Assembly: GCA_020851455.1 (NCBI GenBank)
Contig: JADZCT010000018.1
Location: 62,001-126,000, forward strand
Origin: Gemmatimonadaceae bacterium
GTDB lineage: Bacteria > Gemmatimonadota > Gemmatimonadetes > Gemmatimonadales > Gemmatimonadaceae
Direction of reading: 5' to 3'
DNA length: 64,000 nt
Shown: one piece after another, positions 1 through 8,847 of the stretch
Position numbering within the stretch: the stretch's first letter is position 1
Layout of the letters: every line of letters begins with the position of its first letter
Notes under the pieces: generated by a model
Told to the model about the DNA's origin: nothing
The model's database searches: none
Seen by the model: the letters and a program-made list of their open reading frames with translations, nothing else
Program-made: the position numbers and the translations under genes

Positions 1-1
1 G

Positions 2-526
2 CACCTCATGACGCGGGAGAGCCGCGCGCCGGTGATCGTCCTCGAGGACCGGCCGTTCCTCGACGGCCCTGAGGTGTTCGTCCGCAGGATGATCGAGACG
101 GGCGAGATGCCGGCCGCGCACGCGGACCTCTACTACACGCTCTTCCAGCAGACGCTGCACCACGAGCGGATCCGCCTGCCCGATCTGACCGTCTACCTGC
201 GCACCGAACCGGCGCTGCTCGAAAAGCGGCGCGCCTCGCGCGCGGCCGGCGGCGACGAATATGCCCGGACGATCACGATCGAGTACCTGCGGCAGATTCA
301 CGACTGTTACGAGGAAATCGTCGCTCACTGGCGCGGCACGCTGCGCAAGTACCAGGAGGTCGCGATCGTCCCGCCGGACTCCGAGATCCTGGTCCTTCCC
401 GCGGAGATAGACATGTACGACCACCCGGACTACGTGCACGTGGCCGCCGGCACGATCCGCGAGAAGATCCGGCGCATGGTGGCGGCCCGAAAGTCAGCAA
501 ACGGGAACGGCGGGAATGGACGCTGA
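2..526 (+). CDS. Deoxynucleoside kinase family protein, 5' end outside window
   Basis: Probable nucleoside salvage kinase that phosphorylates deoxynucleosides in the cytoplasm. The frame is already open at the left edge, so the N-terminus and P-loop lie upstream; an internal ATG at 8 is not the likely start. What remains matches the C-terminal two thirds of the family: an acidic-Arg motif EDRPFLD in the place of the usual ERS motif, the strand LTVYLRTEP that follows it, a KRRASR lid-type basic stretch, and the ITIEYLRQIHDCYEE helix that normally ends in a tyrosine-rich substrate loop. The stop overlaps the next gene's ATG by 11 bases, and that gene is a second member of the same family. Substrate is not predictable from this fragment. 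Confidence 0.75.
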   Translation, partial: HLMTRESRAPVIVLEDRPFLDGPEVFVRRMIETGEMPAAHADLYYTLFQQTLHHERIRLPDLTVYLRTEPALLEKRRASRAAGGDEYARTITIEYLRQIHDCYEEIVAHWRGTLRKYQEVAIVPPDSEILVLPAEIDMYDHPDYVHVAAGTIREKIRRMVAARKSANGNGGNGR

Positions 527-1451
527 CGTCCTGCTCGTGCGCGAAGATCCCGCGATCAAGCGCCATGAGATCGCGCACCGGCTCACCCGGGTGGAGCGGC
601 GGCTGCTCACGTATCTGGCGCGCAGCCAGACGCTCGTTGCCTGCTGCGGGAACATCGGCGCGGGCAAGAGCTCGCTCGTGAAGCTCCTGGCGTACAGCAC
701 CGGGATGAACGCCCTCTTCGAGCTGCCCGACGACGGATTCGAGGACCACATCACGCAGAACCCTTCGCTCCTGCCGCTCCTCGCCACGGCCAAGCACTCG
801 GCAAAGCGTACTCTCGGGCGGTACTACGGCGCGATCAACGAGTTCATAGACGTGCAATCGCGCTCGGCGAACGGCAGCGCGGCGTGGGAGGAGGCAAAGA
901 AGCGGCTGGAGCAGAGCGCGCTCGACATCCAGCACGCGTACCTCGACCTTCGCAAGATGCAGCTGCAGGCGGCGCCCCACCTGGTGGCCTCGACCTGCAT
1001 TGACGGCTCTCCGCTGGCCGACCGATTCGCATTCTGCGAAGTGCTGCACAACGACATGGACGTGCCGTACCTGACGGATCAAGCGCTTGCCGTCATTGAC
1101 GGGCGGCTGGAAGAGGAGTTCCGCGGCCTTGCACGGCCGGGTCTGCTCATACTGCTGAAGAGTCCGATCGAGGCGCTGCTCCGGAACATCGCCGAGCGCA
1201 GGCGGGACGAGGAGGCGCCCGGCAGCGGAGCGGCATCCGACACGCTGCCGGAGGGACTGGTGCGGCTCGTACGGGCGCTGAACGCGCGCTACGACGCGTT
1301 CGTGGAGACCGTCCGCGCCACGGGATGGTACCGCGGCCCGGTGCTGATGATTGACGTCTCGGAGATTGACTTCGTGTCGAACGTAAGACACCTGATCGCG
1401 GTATATGAAGGTATCGAATCGCTGCTCGTGCCCCGGGAGTTCCGCGCCTGA
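516..1451 (+). CDS. Deoxynucleoside kinase-like protein (long form)
   Basis: Second nucleoside-kinase-like P-loop enzyme, 311 residues, longer than the usual 210-230. A 40-residue N-terminal helix precedes the Walker A motif GNIGAGKS (residues 45-52). The acidic-Arg motif appears as DGSPLADRFAF (about 163-173), and a strand LLILLKSP followed by an Arg-rich lid NIAERRRDEE is present near 210-226. The stretch 100-150 is a helical insertion. It starts inside the upstream kinase gene and its TGA shares one base with the ATG of the following AarF gene, so the three are probably co-transcribed. Lactobacilli carry tandem dAK/dGK genes whose products pair; a similar heterodimer with the upstream protein is possible but is inference. 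Function beyond the fold is unproven. Confidence 0.7.
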   Translation: MDADVLLVREDPAIKRHEIAHRLTRVERRLLTYLARSQTLVACCGNIGAGKSSLVKLLAYSTGMNALFELPDDGFEDHITQNPSLLPLLATAKHSAKRTLGRYYGAINEFIDVQSRSANGSAAWEEAKKRLEQSALDIQHAYLDLRKMQLQAAPHLVASTCIDGSPLADRFAFCEVLHNDMDVPYLTDQALAVIDGRLEEEFRGLARPGLLILLKSPIEALLRNIAERRRDEEAPGSGAASDTLPEGLVRLVRALNARYDAFVETVRATGWYRGPVLMIDVSEIDFVSNVRHLIAVYEGIESLLVPREFRA

Positions 1452-2872
1452 TGCTGCACACGATCCGCGTTGCCGTCGCCGCCCTGCCGCTGGCGCTATC
1501 GTTCCTCCGCGACCACAGGAGATGGCTGCTCTGGGGCGCCCGGGCGCACCGCACGCCGGAGTTCCACCAGCAGCGCGCCAAGCGGCTCGTCCGGGCGATC
1601 GTGAACCTGGGCCCGAGCTTCGTAAAGATCGCCCAGGTCTTCGCGTCGCGGGCCGACCTGGTGCCGGAGCCTTACCTTGGCGCGCTCGGCACCCTCGTTG
1701 ACCAGGTTCCTCCCCTGCCGTTCGCCCACGTCGAGCGCACCGTCGGGGCAGCTTATGGCCGCGGCGTGGATGAGGTATTCGAGGCGTTCGAGCGCACGCC
1801 AGTGGCATCCGCATCGCTCGCGCAGGTTCACCGCGCGCGCTTCAAAGGAGAAACCGTTGCGGTGAAGATCCTGAGGCCAAACGTCGAGGCCCAGGTCGCG
1901 GCCGACGTGAGGGCCGCACGGACGATCCTGAAGTGGCTCGACCGGTGGTGGGGGCATCCGCATATCCGGCGCGAACTGACGGCGCTCGACGCGTTCGAGG
2001 TGCGCGTCCGTGAGGAAGTGGACTTCCGGCTGGAAGGGGCCTATGCAACCACGATCCGCAAGAACTTCGAGGGTAACCGGCGGCTCGTCATCCCGCGCAT
2101 CCACACCGAGATGACGCGCCAGCGCGTGCTGGTAATGGAGTTCATCGAAGGCACCCGGATCGATCGCATAGACCCCGGCGCCGATGGCGCGCTGGACCCG
2201 AAGCATATCGTGCAGACACTGGTCGAGATCTACGTGCAGATGGAGCTCATTGACGGGCTCTTCCACGCCGACCCGCACCCAGGCAACGTGCTCTTTACCC
2301 CCGACGGCCGGATCGCGCTGCTGGACTTCGGCGCGGTGGTGAGGGTGCCGATCGAGATGCGGCGCGCGCTCGTCCACACGTCCATCGCCGCAATCCGCCG
2401 CGACGCCGACGCGGTGATCCAGGGGTTCACGGACCTGGGGCTCGTACCGCCGGGCTCGGACCGGGCCGCTCTGGTGGAAATTGCGCGAACGCTGATCGGG
2501 CAGGCGTATTCCCGGACGACGATGCGCGAGCGGATTGACACGCTGCTCGCCAATCGCGTGATGCAGGCGCTCTTCGACTCGCCGATTACACTCGTCCCCG
2601 AGGCAGTGTACTTCGCGCGCGCGGCGGCGTTGATCGAGGGAATCGGCACGCGCTACGACCCCTACTTCCAGATCATTCCGGTAGCCAGCCCGGTCGTGCT
2701 GAGGATGCGTACGCGGATCCTCCGATCGCTTGGTGAGAATCCGCGGCCGAGCGTGGCGGAGATCGCAACGGTTGCGGGATACACGCTGGGCCGCGCGGCC
2801 CGGTGGGTAGCCGACCTCGCCGGCCGTCAGAGGCCGAGGTCGGCCAGCGCCGACGCAACCTCCTCCGCGTGA
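1451..2872 (+). CDS. ABC1/AarF/UbiB-family atypical kinase
   Basis: A 473-residue member of the UbiB/ADCK protein-kinase-like family, linked in other bacteria to isoprenoid quinone synthesis or lipid homeostasis. Visible family marks, in order: the N-terminal KxGQ-type segment (here FVKIAQVFASRADLVP, with Ala in the usual Gly place), the Ala-rich loop ASASLAQVHRA instead of a P-loop, the ATP lysine in AVKILRP, the catalytic-loop HADPHPGN near residue 273, and the metal-binding LLDFGAV near 292. The Lys-to-Gln and Ala-rich features are what make the family unorthodox kinases. Translation is coupled to the upstream kinase through TGATG. The last 15 codons overlap the end of the convergent bcp gene. 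Which quinone or lipid it serves cannot be told. Confidence 0.9.
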   Translation: MLHTIRVAVAALPLALSFLRDHRRWLLWGARAHRTPEFHQQRAKRLVRAIVNLGPSFVKIAQVFASRADLVPEPYLGALGTLVDQVPPLPFAHVERTVGAAYGRGVDEVFEAFERTPVASASLAQVHRARFKGETVAVKILRPNVEAQVAADVRAARTILKWLDRWWGHPHIRRELTALDAFEVRVREEVDFRLEGAYATTIRKNFEGNRRLVIPRIHTEMTRQRVLVMEFIEGTRIDRIDPGADGALDPKHIVQTLVEIYVQMELIDGLFHADPHPGNVLFTPDGRIALLDFGAVVRVPIEMRRALVHTSIAAIRRDADAVIQGFTDLGLVPPGSDRAALVEIARTLIGQAYSRTTMRERIDTLLANRVMQALFDSPITLVPEAVYFARAAALIEGIGTRYDPYFQIIPVASPVVLRMRTRILRSLGENPRPSVAEIATVAGYTLGRAARWVADLAGRQRPRSASADATSSA

Positions 2873-3312
2873 CCGTCTGCCTTCACCTTCGCGAACACGC
2901 GCTTCACCTTCCCGTCCGGGCCAATGATGAACGTGGTGCGCTCGATTCCCATGCTCTTGCGCCCGTACAGCGTCTTCTCGACCCACACGCCGTAGCGTTC
3001 GGCGACCGCGTGGTCTTCGTCAGCGAGCAGGGGGAACGGGATCGCAAACTTCTGCTTGAACTTCACGTGACTCGCGACCGAATCCGGTGATACCCCCAGG
3101 ATCACCGCATCGCCGGCGCTGAAGCGCGGAAAAAGGTCGCGAAATCCGCATGCCTCAGTAGTGCATCCGGGCGTGTCGTCCTTGGGATAGAAGTACAGGA
3201 TGACCGTCTTGCCCAGAAGGCTTCCGAGTGAGAGGCGGTCGCCGGTGTCCGTTTCGAGGTCGAAATCCGGTGCCAGATCGCCAATGGCTACATTACTACT
3301 CACATTACTCAT
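2827..3312 (-). CDS. bcp: Thiol peroxidase, BCP/PrxQ-type peroxiredoxin
   Basis: Reduces hydrogen peroxide and organic hydroperoxides in the cytoplasm, normally recycled by thioredoxin. The 161-residue protein has the AhpC/TSA thioredoxin fold with the peroxidatic cysteine in TPGCTTEAC (Cys50) and a second cysteine five residues on (Cys55), the spacing of the intramolecular-disulfide BCP subclass. YFYPKDDTPGC, VLGVSPDS and the final TTFIIGPDGKV strand are typical. The ATG at 3312 was chosen because it gives the family length and has GGGGAA upstream; the open frame extends a further 107 codons but that part is low-quality sequence lying over IS debris. The 3' end overlaps aarF by 46 bases on the opposite strand. 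Confidence 0.95.
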   Translation of the reverse strand: MSNVSSNVAIGDLAPDFDLETDTGDRLSLGSLLGKTVILYFYPKDDTPGCTTEACGFRDLFPRFSAGDAVILGVSPDSVASHVKFKQKFAIPFPLLADEDHAVAERYGVWVEKTLYGRKSMGIERTTFIIGPDGKVKRVFAKVKADGHAEEVASALADLGL

Positions 3313-3417
3313 CTTGATTCCCCGCGAGTGGTCGCTGAAGCGCGCCAACCATGAATAGACAGTATTGTGGGCTGGGATGGAATAGGGCGTTGCGGATCCC
3401 CTCGGTACAATCCGGGT

Positions 3418-3669
3418 TGATTGGTGACACCACAAACCGGGATGATGGGTGACACTCCTCCTAAACTGCATCGCCGACCCTTGGTGGGGGGGGGCTGGGC
3501 GATGCCCTGGTTGGAGACAGCACCCGTGGAACAGCGTGAACAGTTCATCGACGACGACCGGCGCGACGTGATCGTGGACCACCTGCCGTTTGTGGCTGAG
3601 CATGATGATCATCATCTGGCCGCTATCTGGCATCTCATGGCGGTCGATACCGCGATGGGCGGGCGCTGA
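3418..3669 (+). mobile_element. Fragment of an IS481-family element end with truncated transposase start
   Basis: Two 13-base direct repeats of the type TGATKGGTGACAC (3418-3430 and 3443-3455, one mismatch, 25 bases apart) resemble the end region of IS481-type elements. They are followed at 3502 by a small frame whose first residues, MPWLETAPVEQREQFIDD, look like the start of an IS481 transposase. After about 20 residues the similarity stops and the frame runs through unrelated sequence to a TGA at 3667-3669 that overlaps the next ATG. No integrase core (DDE) is present and no right end was found, so this is a relic. Identification rests on recalled family appearance, not a database match, hence moderate confidence. 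The bases 3313-3417 before it hold nothing else recognisable apart from the bcp upstream region. Confidence 0.45.
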
Positions 3670-4226
3670 TGTTGGCGGTCAGGGTGCTACTGGCGGTTGG
3701 GGTGGCGACCGTCGCATCGGGGACGTCCCGGCCATCGGCGGCGGGGCGGCCATGGCCCAGGCCCGAGCGGGCGGACACCGCGTACGTTCGCCAGCATTAC
3801 GTCAAGCGTGAGTACCGGCTGCCCATGCGCGACGGGGTGGAGCTGTTTACGGCGGTGTACGCGCCGCGCGACGCATCGCCAACGCGGCGGTATCCGATAC
3901 TCATGACGCGTACCCCGTTCTCCATTGCGCCATATGGCGCGGACGCCTATCCGCAGACGCTCGGACCGGACGAATTCACACTTCATGATGGTTACATCTT
4001 TGTGTATCAGGATGTGCGCGGCCGGTACATGTCCGGTGGCATCTTCGAGAACGTACGTCCGCTTGTCCCGGACGCGGCGAAACGTCGTGATCCCCGCCTG
4101 GCCGATGAAGCGACGGACACCTACGACACCATCGCCTGGCTGCTCGCACATACCGCGGGGAACAACGGGCGGGTGGGGATCTGGGGCATCAGCTACGGCG
4201 GGTTCTATGCCGTGCAGGGTGTCTGA
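3669..4226 (+). CDS. CocE/NonD-family hydrolase, N-terminal part of frameshifted gene
   Basis: First half of an alpha/beta-hydrolase of the CocE/NonD (X-Pro dipeptidyl-peptidase S15-like) family, which hydrolyses esters or acyl-amides. Residues 1-18 form a signal-peptide-like hydrophobic start. Family marks are RDGVELFTAVYAP (about 54-67), the strand with YPILMTRTPF, the YQDVRGRY segment near 113-120 and the nucleophile elbow GISYGG with Ser175. Ten residues later the frame ends at TGA, exactly where the family normally continues with an HPALxAxSPQAP segment; that continuation is in another frame, beginning at 4226. A duplicated GT in GGTGTCTG at about 4219-4224 would explain the shift. ATG overlaps the stop of the preceding IS relic frame. 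Alone this half lacks the catalytic Asp and His. Confidence 0.8.
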   Translation: MLAVRVLLAVGVATVASGTSRPSAAGRPWPRPERADTAYVRQHYVKREYRLPMRDGVELFTAVYAPRDASPTRRYPILMTRTPFSIAPYGADAYPQTLGPDEFTLHDGYIFVYQDVRGRYMSGGIFENVRPLVPDAAKRRDPRLADEATDTYDTIAWLLAHTAGNNGRVGIWGISYGGFYAVQGV

Positions 4227-5617
4227 TGTCGCATCACCCGGCGCTCGCCGCCGTGTCACCGCAGGCGCCGCTCACGGACATGTTCTTCGAGGACTATCAT
4301 CATAACGGCGCGCTCACGCAGGGCTATTTTACATCGTATCCGATTTTTGGAATACCGAGGCCCGCCCCGACGCCGGATCACTGGTGGCTGCCGGCTTTTC
4401 TCCGCCTCGATTCCCTGTCGCAGCCGGACGACTACCGGTGGCAACTGTCGCTTGGCGCGGTGAGCACCTTCGGGCGGCGGTTCTACCCGGGGAATACGCT
4501 CTGGCGGGATATTACCGCCCACCCGAACTACGATGCGTTCTGGCAGAATCGCTCGGCGGTGCGGCCATTGCGGGGTGTGACGGCCGCCGTGCTGGTGGTG
4601 GGCGGGTGGTTCGATGGCGAGGATCTCTACGGCCCGTTTGCGGTGGCACGAGCGCTGCGCAGGAACAATCCCGGAGCTCGTGTCTCGATGGTCGTCGGTC
4701 CGTTCGGGCATCGCGGTTGGACACAGACCGGGTCGGCACGCACGATGATCGGAAAACTGTACTTTGGCGATTCGCTGGCGTTGCGGTACCAGCGCGAGGT
4801 CGAGGCGCCATTTTTTCGCGGCCATCTGAAGAGTGAGGGCGCGGGGCCGCCGCCTGATGCCCTGATGTTCGATACGGGGCGGAAGGCGTGGCGGACCTTC
4901 GCAAACTGGCCGGCGGCTGCACAGCAGCAACGTTTCTACTTTCACACCGACGGAACCCTGTCGCGGGTCAGGCCGGAACCAGCGTCGGCATTGCGGCAGT
5001 ATGTCAGCGATCCGCGCACGCCGGTGCCCACGGGATGCGAGGGCCCGACGCTGACTGACTTCACGCACTACATGGCGGACAATCAACGCTGCTTCGATGG
5101 TCGTCCCGACGTGCTGACATTCCAGAGCGACGTGCTGACGGAGGATTTGACGGTTGCCGGCCCGATTTCGGCCAGCCTCCGCGTGTCCATCTCGGGCACC
5201 GATGCCGACTTCGTGGTGAAGCTGATAGACGTGTACCCGATGAGTGGAGATTCGACCGTCGGTGATCCAACGGCGCCGGCGGAACTAGCGGGCTACCAGC
5301 AACTGGTGCGGGGTGAGATCATGCCCGGGCGCTTCCGGAATTCCTTTGCGCGGCCCGCGCCGTTCCGCCCCGATCAAGCGCAGACCGTGACGGTAGCGCT
5401 GCAGGACGTGTTGCACACCTTTCGACGCGGGCATCGTCTCATGGTGCAGGTCCAAAGTTCCTGGTTCCCGATGTTCGCTCGTAATCCACAGACGTACTTT
5501 GCGAACCAGCACACAGCGCCGGCGGCATCGTACAAGCCCATCACGGTCCGTGTCAGCACCGGCGGCGGTGACGCGAGTGCCGTTGACCTTCCCATCATTC
5601 GCGGGGGGCGGGGATAG
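4226..5617 (+). CDS. CocE/NonD-family hydrolase, C-terminal part of frameshifted gene
   Basis: Second half of the split hydrolase. It opens directly with HPALAAVSPQAPLTD, the segment that follows the nucleophile elbow in the family, then the HHNGA motif near 25-29. The acid of the triad is in GGWFDGEDLYG (about 126-136) and the histidine in GPFGHRGW (His162). From about 250 on there is the jelly-roll C-terminal domain of the family, with the typical PFRPDQAQTVTVAL and GHRLMVQVQSSWFP strands. Read together, the two parts give a normal length of about 645 residues. An ATG at the junction (TGATG) could allow reinitiation, so two polypeptides that reassemble are conceivable, but a sequencing error or pseudogene is simpler. 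The gene sits between insertion-sequence relics. Confidence 0.8.
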   Translation: MSHHPALAAVSPQAPLTDMFFEDYHHNGALTQGYFTSYPIFGIPRPAPTPDHWWLPAFLRLDSLSQPDDYRWQLSLGAVSTFGRRFYPGNTLWRDITAHPNYDAFWQNRSAVRPLRGVTAAVLVVGGWFDGEDLYGPFAVARALRRNNPGARVSMVVGPFGHRGWTQTGSARTMIGKLYFGDSLALRYQREVEAPFFRGHLKSEGAGPPPDALMFDTGRKAWRTFANWPAAAQQQRFYFHTDGTLSRVRPEPASALRQYVSDPRTPVPTGCEGPTLTDFTHYMADNQRCFDGRPDVLTFQSDVLTEDLTVAGPISASLRVSISGTDADFVVKLIDVYPMSGDSTVGDPTAPAELAGYQQLVRGEIMPGRFRNSFARPAPFRPDQAQTVTVALQDVLHTFRRGHRLMVQVQSSWFPMFARNPQTYFANQHTAPAASYKPITVRVSTGGGDASAVDLPIIRGGRG

Positions 5618-5775
5618 CTGCCGCTGACCGCGCCAGGACCCCGGTAGATGACGCCGCGCTTCATCACAAACGCACATGCTCGACGGTGGTGATGACGTTC
5701 CCCCCGCCATTCCCGCCAGAGTGAGCTAGACAATCGGGCCCCAATTGGTCGAGCTTAGCGCCGACCGGAGGCCCC

Positions 5776-6042
5776 ATGAAGAAGGCCCGTTTCACGACCG
5801 GGCAGATCATCGCGATCCTGCAGGAGCACGCCGCCGGCACCGAGCCGGGCGAGCTGATTCGCCGCCACGGCATCTCGCGGGCGACGCTGTACCACTGGAA
5901 GAAGCAGTACGGCAGCCTCGAGGTCAGCGACGCGAAGCGGCTGAAGGCGCTGGAAGACGAGAATCGCCGGCTCAAGCGGCTGGTGGCCGACCAAGCGCTC
6001 AATCTCCAGATACTTAAGGACGTCCTGGGAAAAGAGCGCTGA
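5776..6042 (+). CDS. IS3-family transposase OrfA (helix-turn-helix)
   Basis: An 88-residue OrfA of an IS3-family element. It starts MKKARFTTGQIIAIL, has the HTH_Tnp_1 core with GISRATLYHWKKQYG, and ends in the leucine-zipper-like stretch KALEDENRRLKRLVADQ that mediates OrfA/OrfAB assembly. This is the complete usual length for the orfA of the IS407/IS1400-like group. An OrfB frame begins about 4 bases before the stop, as expected for programmed frameshifting, but is cut short, so OrfA is left without a catalytic partner. Confidence 0.85.
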   Translation: MKKARFTTGQIIAILQEHAAGTEPGELIRRHGISRATLYHWKKQYGSLEVSDAKRLKALEDENRRLKRLVADQALNLQILKDVLGKER

Positions 6043-6170
6043 CCACCGACGTGCGCCGGGCGGTGGTCAGGCAGGTGCGAGGGCGCTACGACGTGAGCGA
6101 GCGATATGCGTGCCGCAGTCTGGGGTTCGAGCGCACCGCGCCGCGTCGCCCCGGCGCGCCGCGCTGCGTC
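6039..6170 (+). pseudogene. IS3-family orfB remnant (N-terminal stub)
   Basis: In the frame overlapping the end of orfA, translation from CTG at 6039 gives LTTDVRRAVVRQVRGRYDVSERYACRSLGF, which matches the usual opening of an IS3 OrfB (a helix followed by SxRRACRxLG). After about 35 codons the similarity is lost and the sequence runs into the opposite-strand relic. The HTH_21 and rve integrase domains are absent. Confidence 0.6.
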
Positions 6171-6187
6171 GGTCACCGCCCGCTGGA

Positions 6188-6442
6188 TCACCGTCTCTCC
6201 AGGGCGAACTGCCCGATCTTCGCGTGCAGGCTCTTCATATCCACGGCCGGTTCACTCCGCTGCCCCTCCGTGAATACATCGGCCGCACCCTTCAGCAACT
6301 GCTCCTTCCACGCCGTGACCTGGGCGGGGTGTACATCAAAGCGCTTCGCAAGCTCGGCGAGGGTGCCTTCGTGCCGCTCCGCCGCGAGGGCGACCTTGGC
6401 CTTGAACCCGGGAGCGTGGTTCCTGCCGGCCCGCTCGGGCAT
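6188..6442 (-). CDS. IS3-family transposase OrfA, C-terminally truncated (second element)
   Basis: An 84-residue frame starting MPERAGRNHAPGFKAKVAL with the helix-turn-helix DVHPAQVTAWKEQLL and the following ALHAKIGQ-type segment, typical of the IS3-family orfA subgroup that differs from the one encoded 150 bases away on the other strand. It breaks off at IGQFALERR, where the family normally continues with LENDFLxxALK. A GTG start 18 codons upstream is possible, but the ATG at 6442 fits the family start. No OrfB follows. Confidence 0.75.
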   Translation of the reverse strand: MPERAGRNHAPGFKAKVALAAERHEGTLAELAKRFDVHPAQVTAWKEQLLKGAADVFTEGQRSEPAVDMKSLHAKIGQFALERR

Positions 6443-6543
6443 CAGGGACTCCTCCAGAGATAGGCGAATCTTCGCCCGGGGAGCCCCCCTGTCCACTCAG
6501 CTGTTCAGAAAACCGGGACCACTTCTAACGGGAGCAGCGGCAG

Positions 6544-7638
6544 CTACGCAGGGATGATCGCGGGCGGCCGCGACATCTCGCGCAGCCATCGGAAGTGCGA
6601 CGCGATCGCGGCACGCAGCGTGGGGTGGAAGTTGTACTCCAACCCGTGCTTCCCGCACACCTCCTGCACTATCGGCGCAATATCCGGGTAGTGGATATGG
6701 CTGACGCTCGGGAACAGGTGGTGCTCGATCTGGTAGTTGAGTCCGCCAAGGTACCACGTCCACAGCCGGTTTCCACGGGCGAAGTCCACCGTCGTCGCCA
6801 CCTGGTGCGCCGCCCACTCGTTCGCAACACGCTCGACGGGCGCCCCAGGCGGAGGCGGAACGAAATCGGCCTCCTCTACCGTATGCGCCATCTGGAACAC
6901 GACAGCAATCACCACGCCGAGGACGAGGTTGGTGACCAGGTACCAGATGAGCACGGTGAGCACGGGGTGCAGGACAAGCGGAATGGCCAGGAAGAGCGAG
7001 CCCCATGCAAGCTTGCCAAGGATGAACAGCGCCAGTTCGAATCCCTTCGGCCTCTCGATCTCGGCCTGGCCGATCCGCCCCGTGGCTACGTTCATGTAGT
7101 CGTCCACCCACTGCCACTTCAGCGTAGTCATGCCGTAAAGCACCCACAGGTAGTAGTGCTGCGCACGATGGAACGCGTAGTGCTTCTGCTGCGGGGCGAG
7201 CCGGCCGAACACCCCGACATTGATGTCATCGTCCACGCCGGGGATGTTGGTGAACCCGTGATGCAATACGTTGTGCTTGTGATGCCACACGTAGGAGCTG
7301 GCGCCCATCAGGTCGAAGAAGAACGCCATCACGCGGTTGATCACCGCGCTCCTGGAGTAGCTGCCATGGCCGGCGTCGTGGGGAATGTTGAACCCGATGC
7401 CTGCGACTGAGAGGGCAAGGCTGACGGAGAAGGCGAGCGCCTCCCACCATACCGTGCTGAAGAACACGAGGCCGGTATACGAGGCCGCCATCCAGACCAG
7501 CAGGATGAACGATTTGCGGTACATCGCGAACGGCGCCCTGACCGGGCGGCCGCACCCGTCGAGGTAGGCGTTGACGCGCGCCTGGAGTTCCTTGCGGAAG
7601 TCCGTGCGGACGTTGAAGCGGATGGGAACTGGGGGCAT
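6544..7638 (-). CDS. Membrane fatty acid desaturase (acyl-lipid/acyl-CoA type)
   Basis: A di-iron membrane desaturase of 364 residues that inserts a double bond into fatty acyl chains. The three histidine boxes are intact: HDAGH (87-91), HHKHNVLHH (119-127) and QIEHH (303-307). The Gln in the third box is the mark of front-end or linoleoyl-CoA-type desaturases. Hydrophobic segments at about 43-62, 66-84, 203-224 and 227-250 give the usual two hairpins. No cytochrome b5 domain is fused, so electrons come from a separate donor. It lies directly beside the IS relics and is transcribed alone on the minus strand; the 122 bases between it and argF show no clear terminator. Confidence 0.93.
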   Translation of the reverse strand: MPPVPIRFNVRTDFRKELQARVNAYLDGCGRPVRAPFAMYRKSFILLVWMAASYTGLVFFSTVWWEALAFSVSLALSVAGIGFNIPHDAGHGSYSRSAVINRVMAFFFDLMGASSYVWHHKHNVLHHGFTNIPGVDDDINVGVFGRLAPQQKHYAFHRAQHYYLWVLYGMTTLKWQWVDDYMNVATGRIGQAEIERPKGFELALFILGKLAWGSLFLAIPLVLHPVLTVLIWYLVTNLVLGVVIAVVFQMAHTVEEADFVPPPPGAPVERVANEWAAHQVATTVDFARGNRLWTWYLGGLNYQIEHHLFPSVSHIHYPDIAPIVQEVCGKHGLEYNFHPTLRAAIASHFRWLREMSRPPAIIPA

Positions 7639-7760
7639 TCGTGAAATCTACCGGGTGAGAGGGGGCGCCACTCCGGGCGAATTCGCCGGACCGCGTGAGG
7701 TCGCAACGCCGATCATCGGCGCAGCCGCGCCCGACGCGCGGGCTGGGCCACCCGAGGGCA

Positions 7761-8729
<969 letters not shown>

Positions 8730-8783
8730 GGGAGAGGCGGAATCTAGCCAGCCTGCGGCCCTTTTGCGCCGGACGGCGAGGGA

Positions 8784-8812
8784 TTGATGCGACGCCCTTT
8801 GGCACGTACAGT
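8784..8812 (+). promoter_or_regulatory. Putative sigma70 promoter of the coiled-coil membrane gene
   Basis: TTGATG at 8784-8789 and TACAGT at 8807-8812 are separated by 17 bases, each matching 4 of 6 consensus positions. The gene starts 36 bases downstream with AGGGAGG as ribosome binding site. Confidence 0.45.
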
Positions 8813-8847
8813 CAGGGTAGAACCGGCGCCCTCCAGGGAGGCCCCAA

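Larger units (their letters stand above)
5740..6540. mobile_element. Two abutting IS3-family remnants
   Basis: The span holds the left part of one IS3-family element on the plus strand (orfA plus the first codons of orfB) and the orfA part of a different IS3-family element on the minus strand. The two meet near 6170-6190, where both are cut off: the plus element loses its orfB core and the minus element loses the end of orfA and all of orfB. The sequence at about 6495-6540 is the outer end of the minus element. Neither element keeps a DDE integrase domain, so both are immobile by themselves. Precise terminal inverted repeats were not resolved by eye. Confidence 0.65.
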
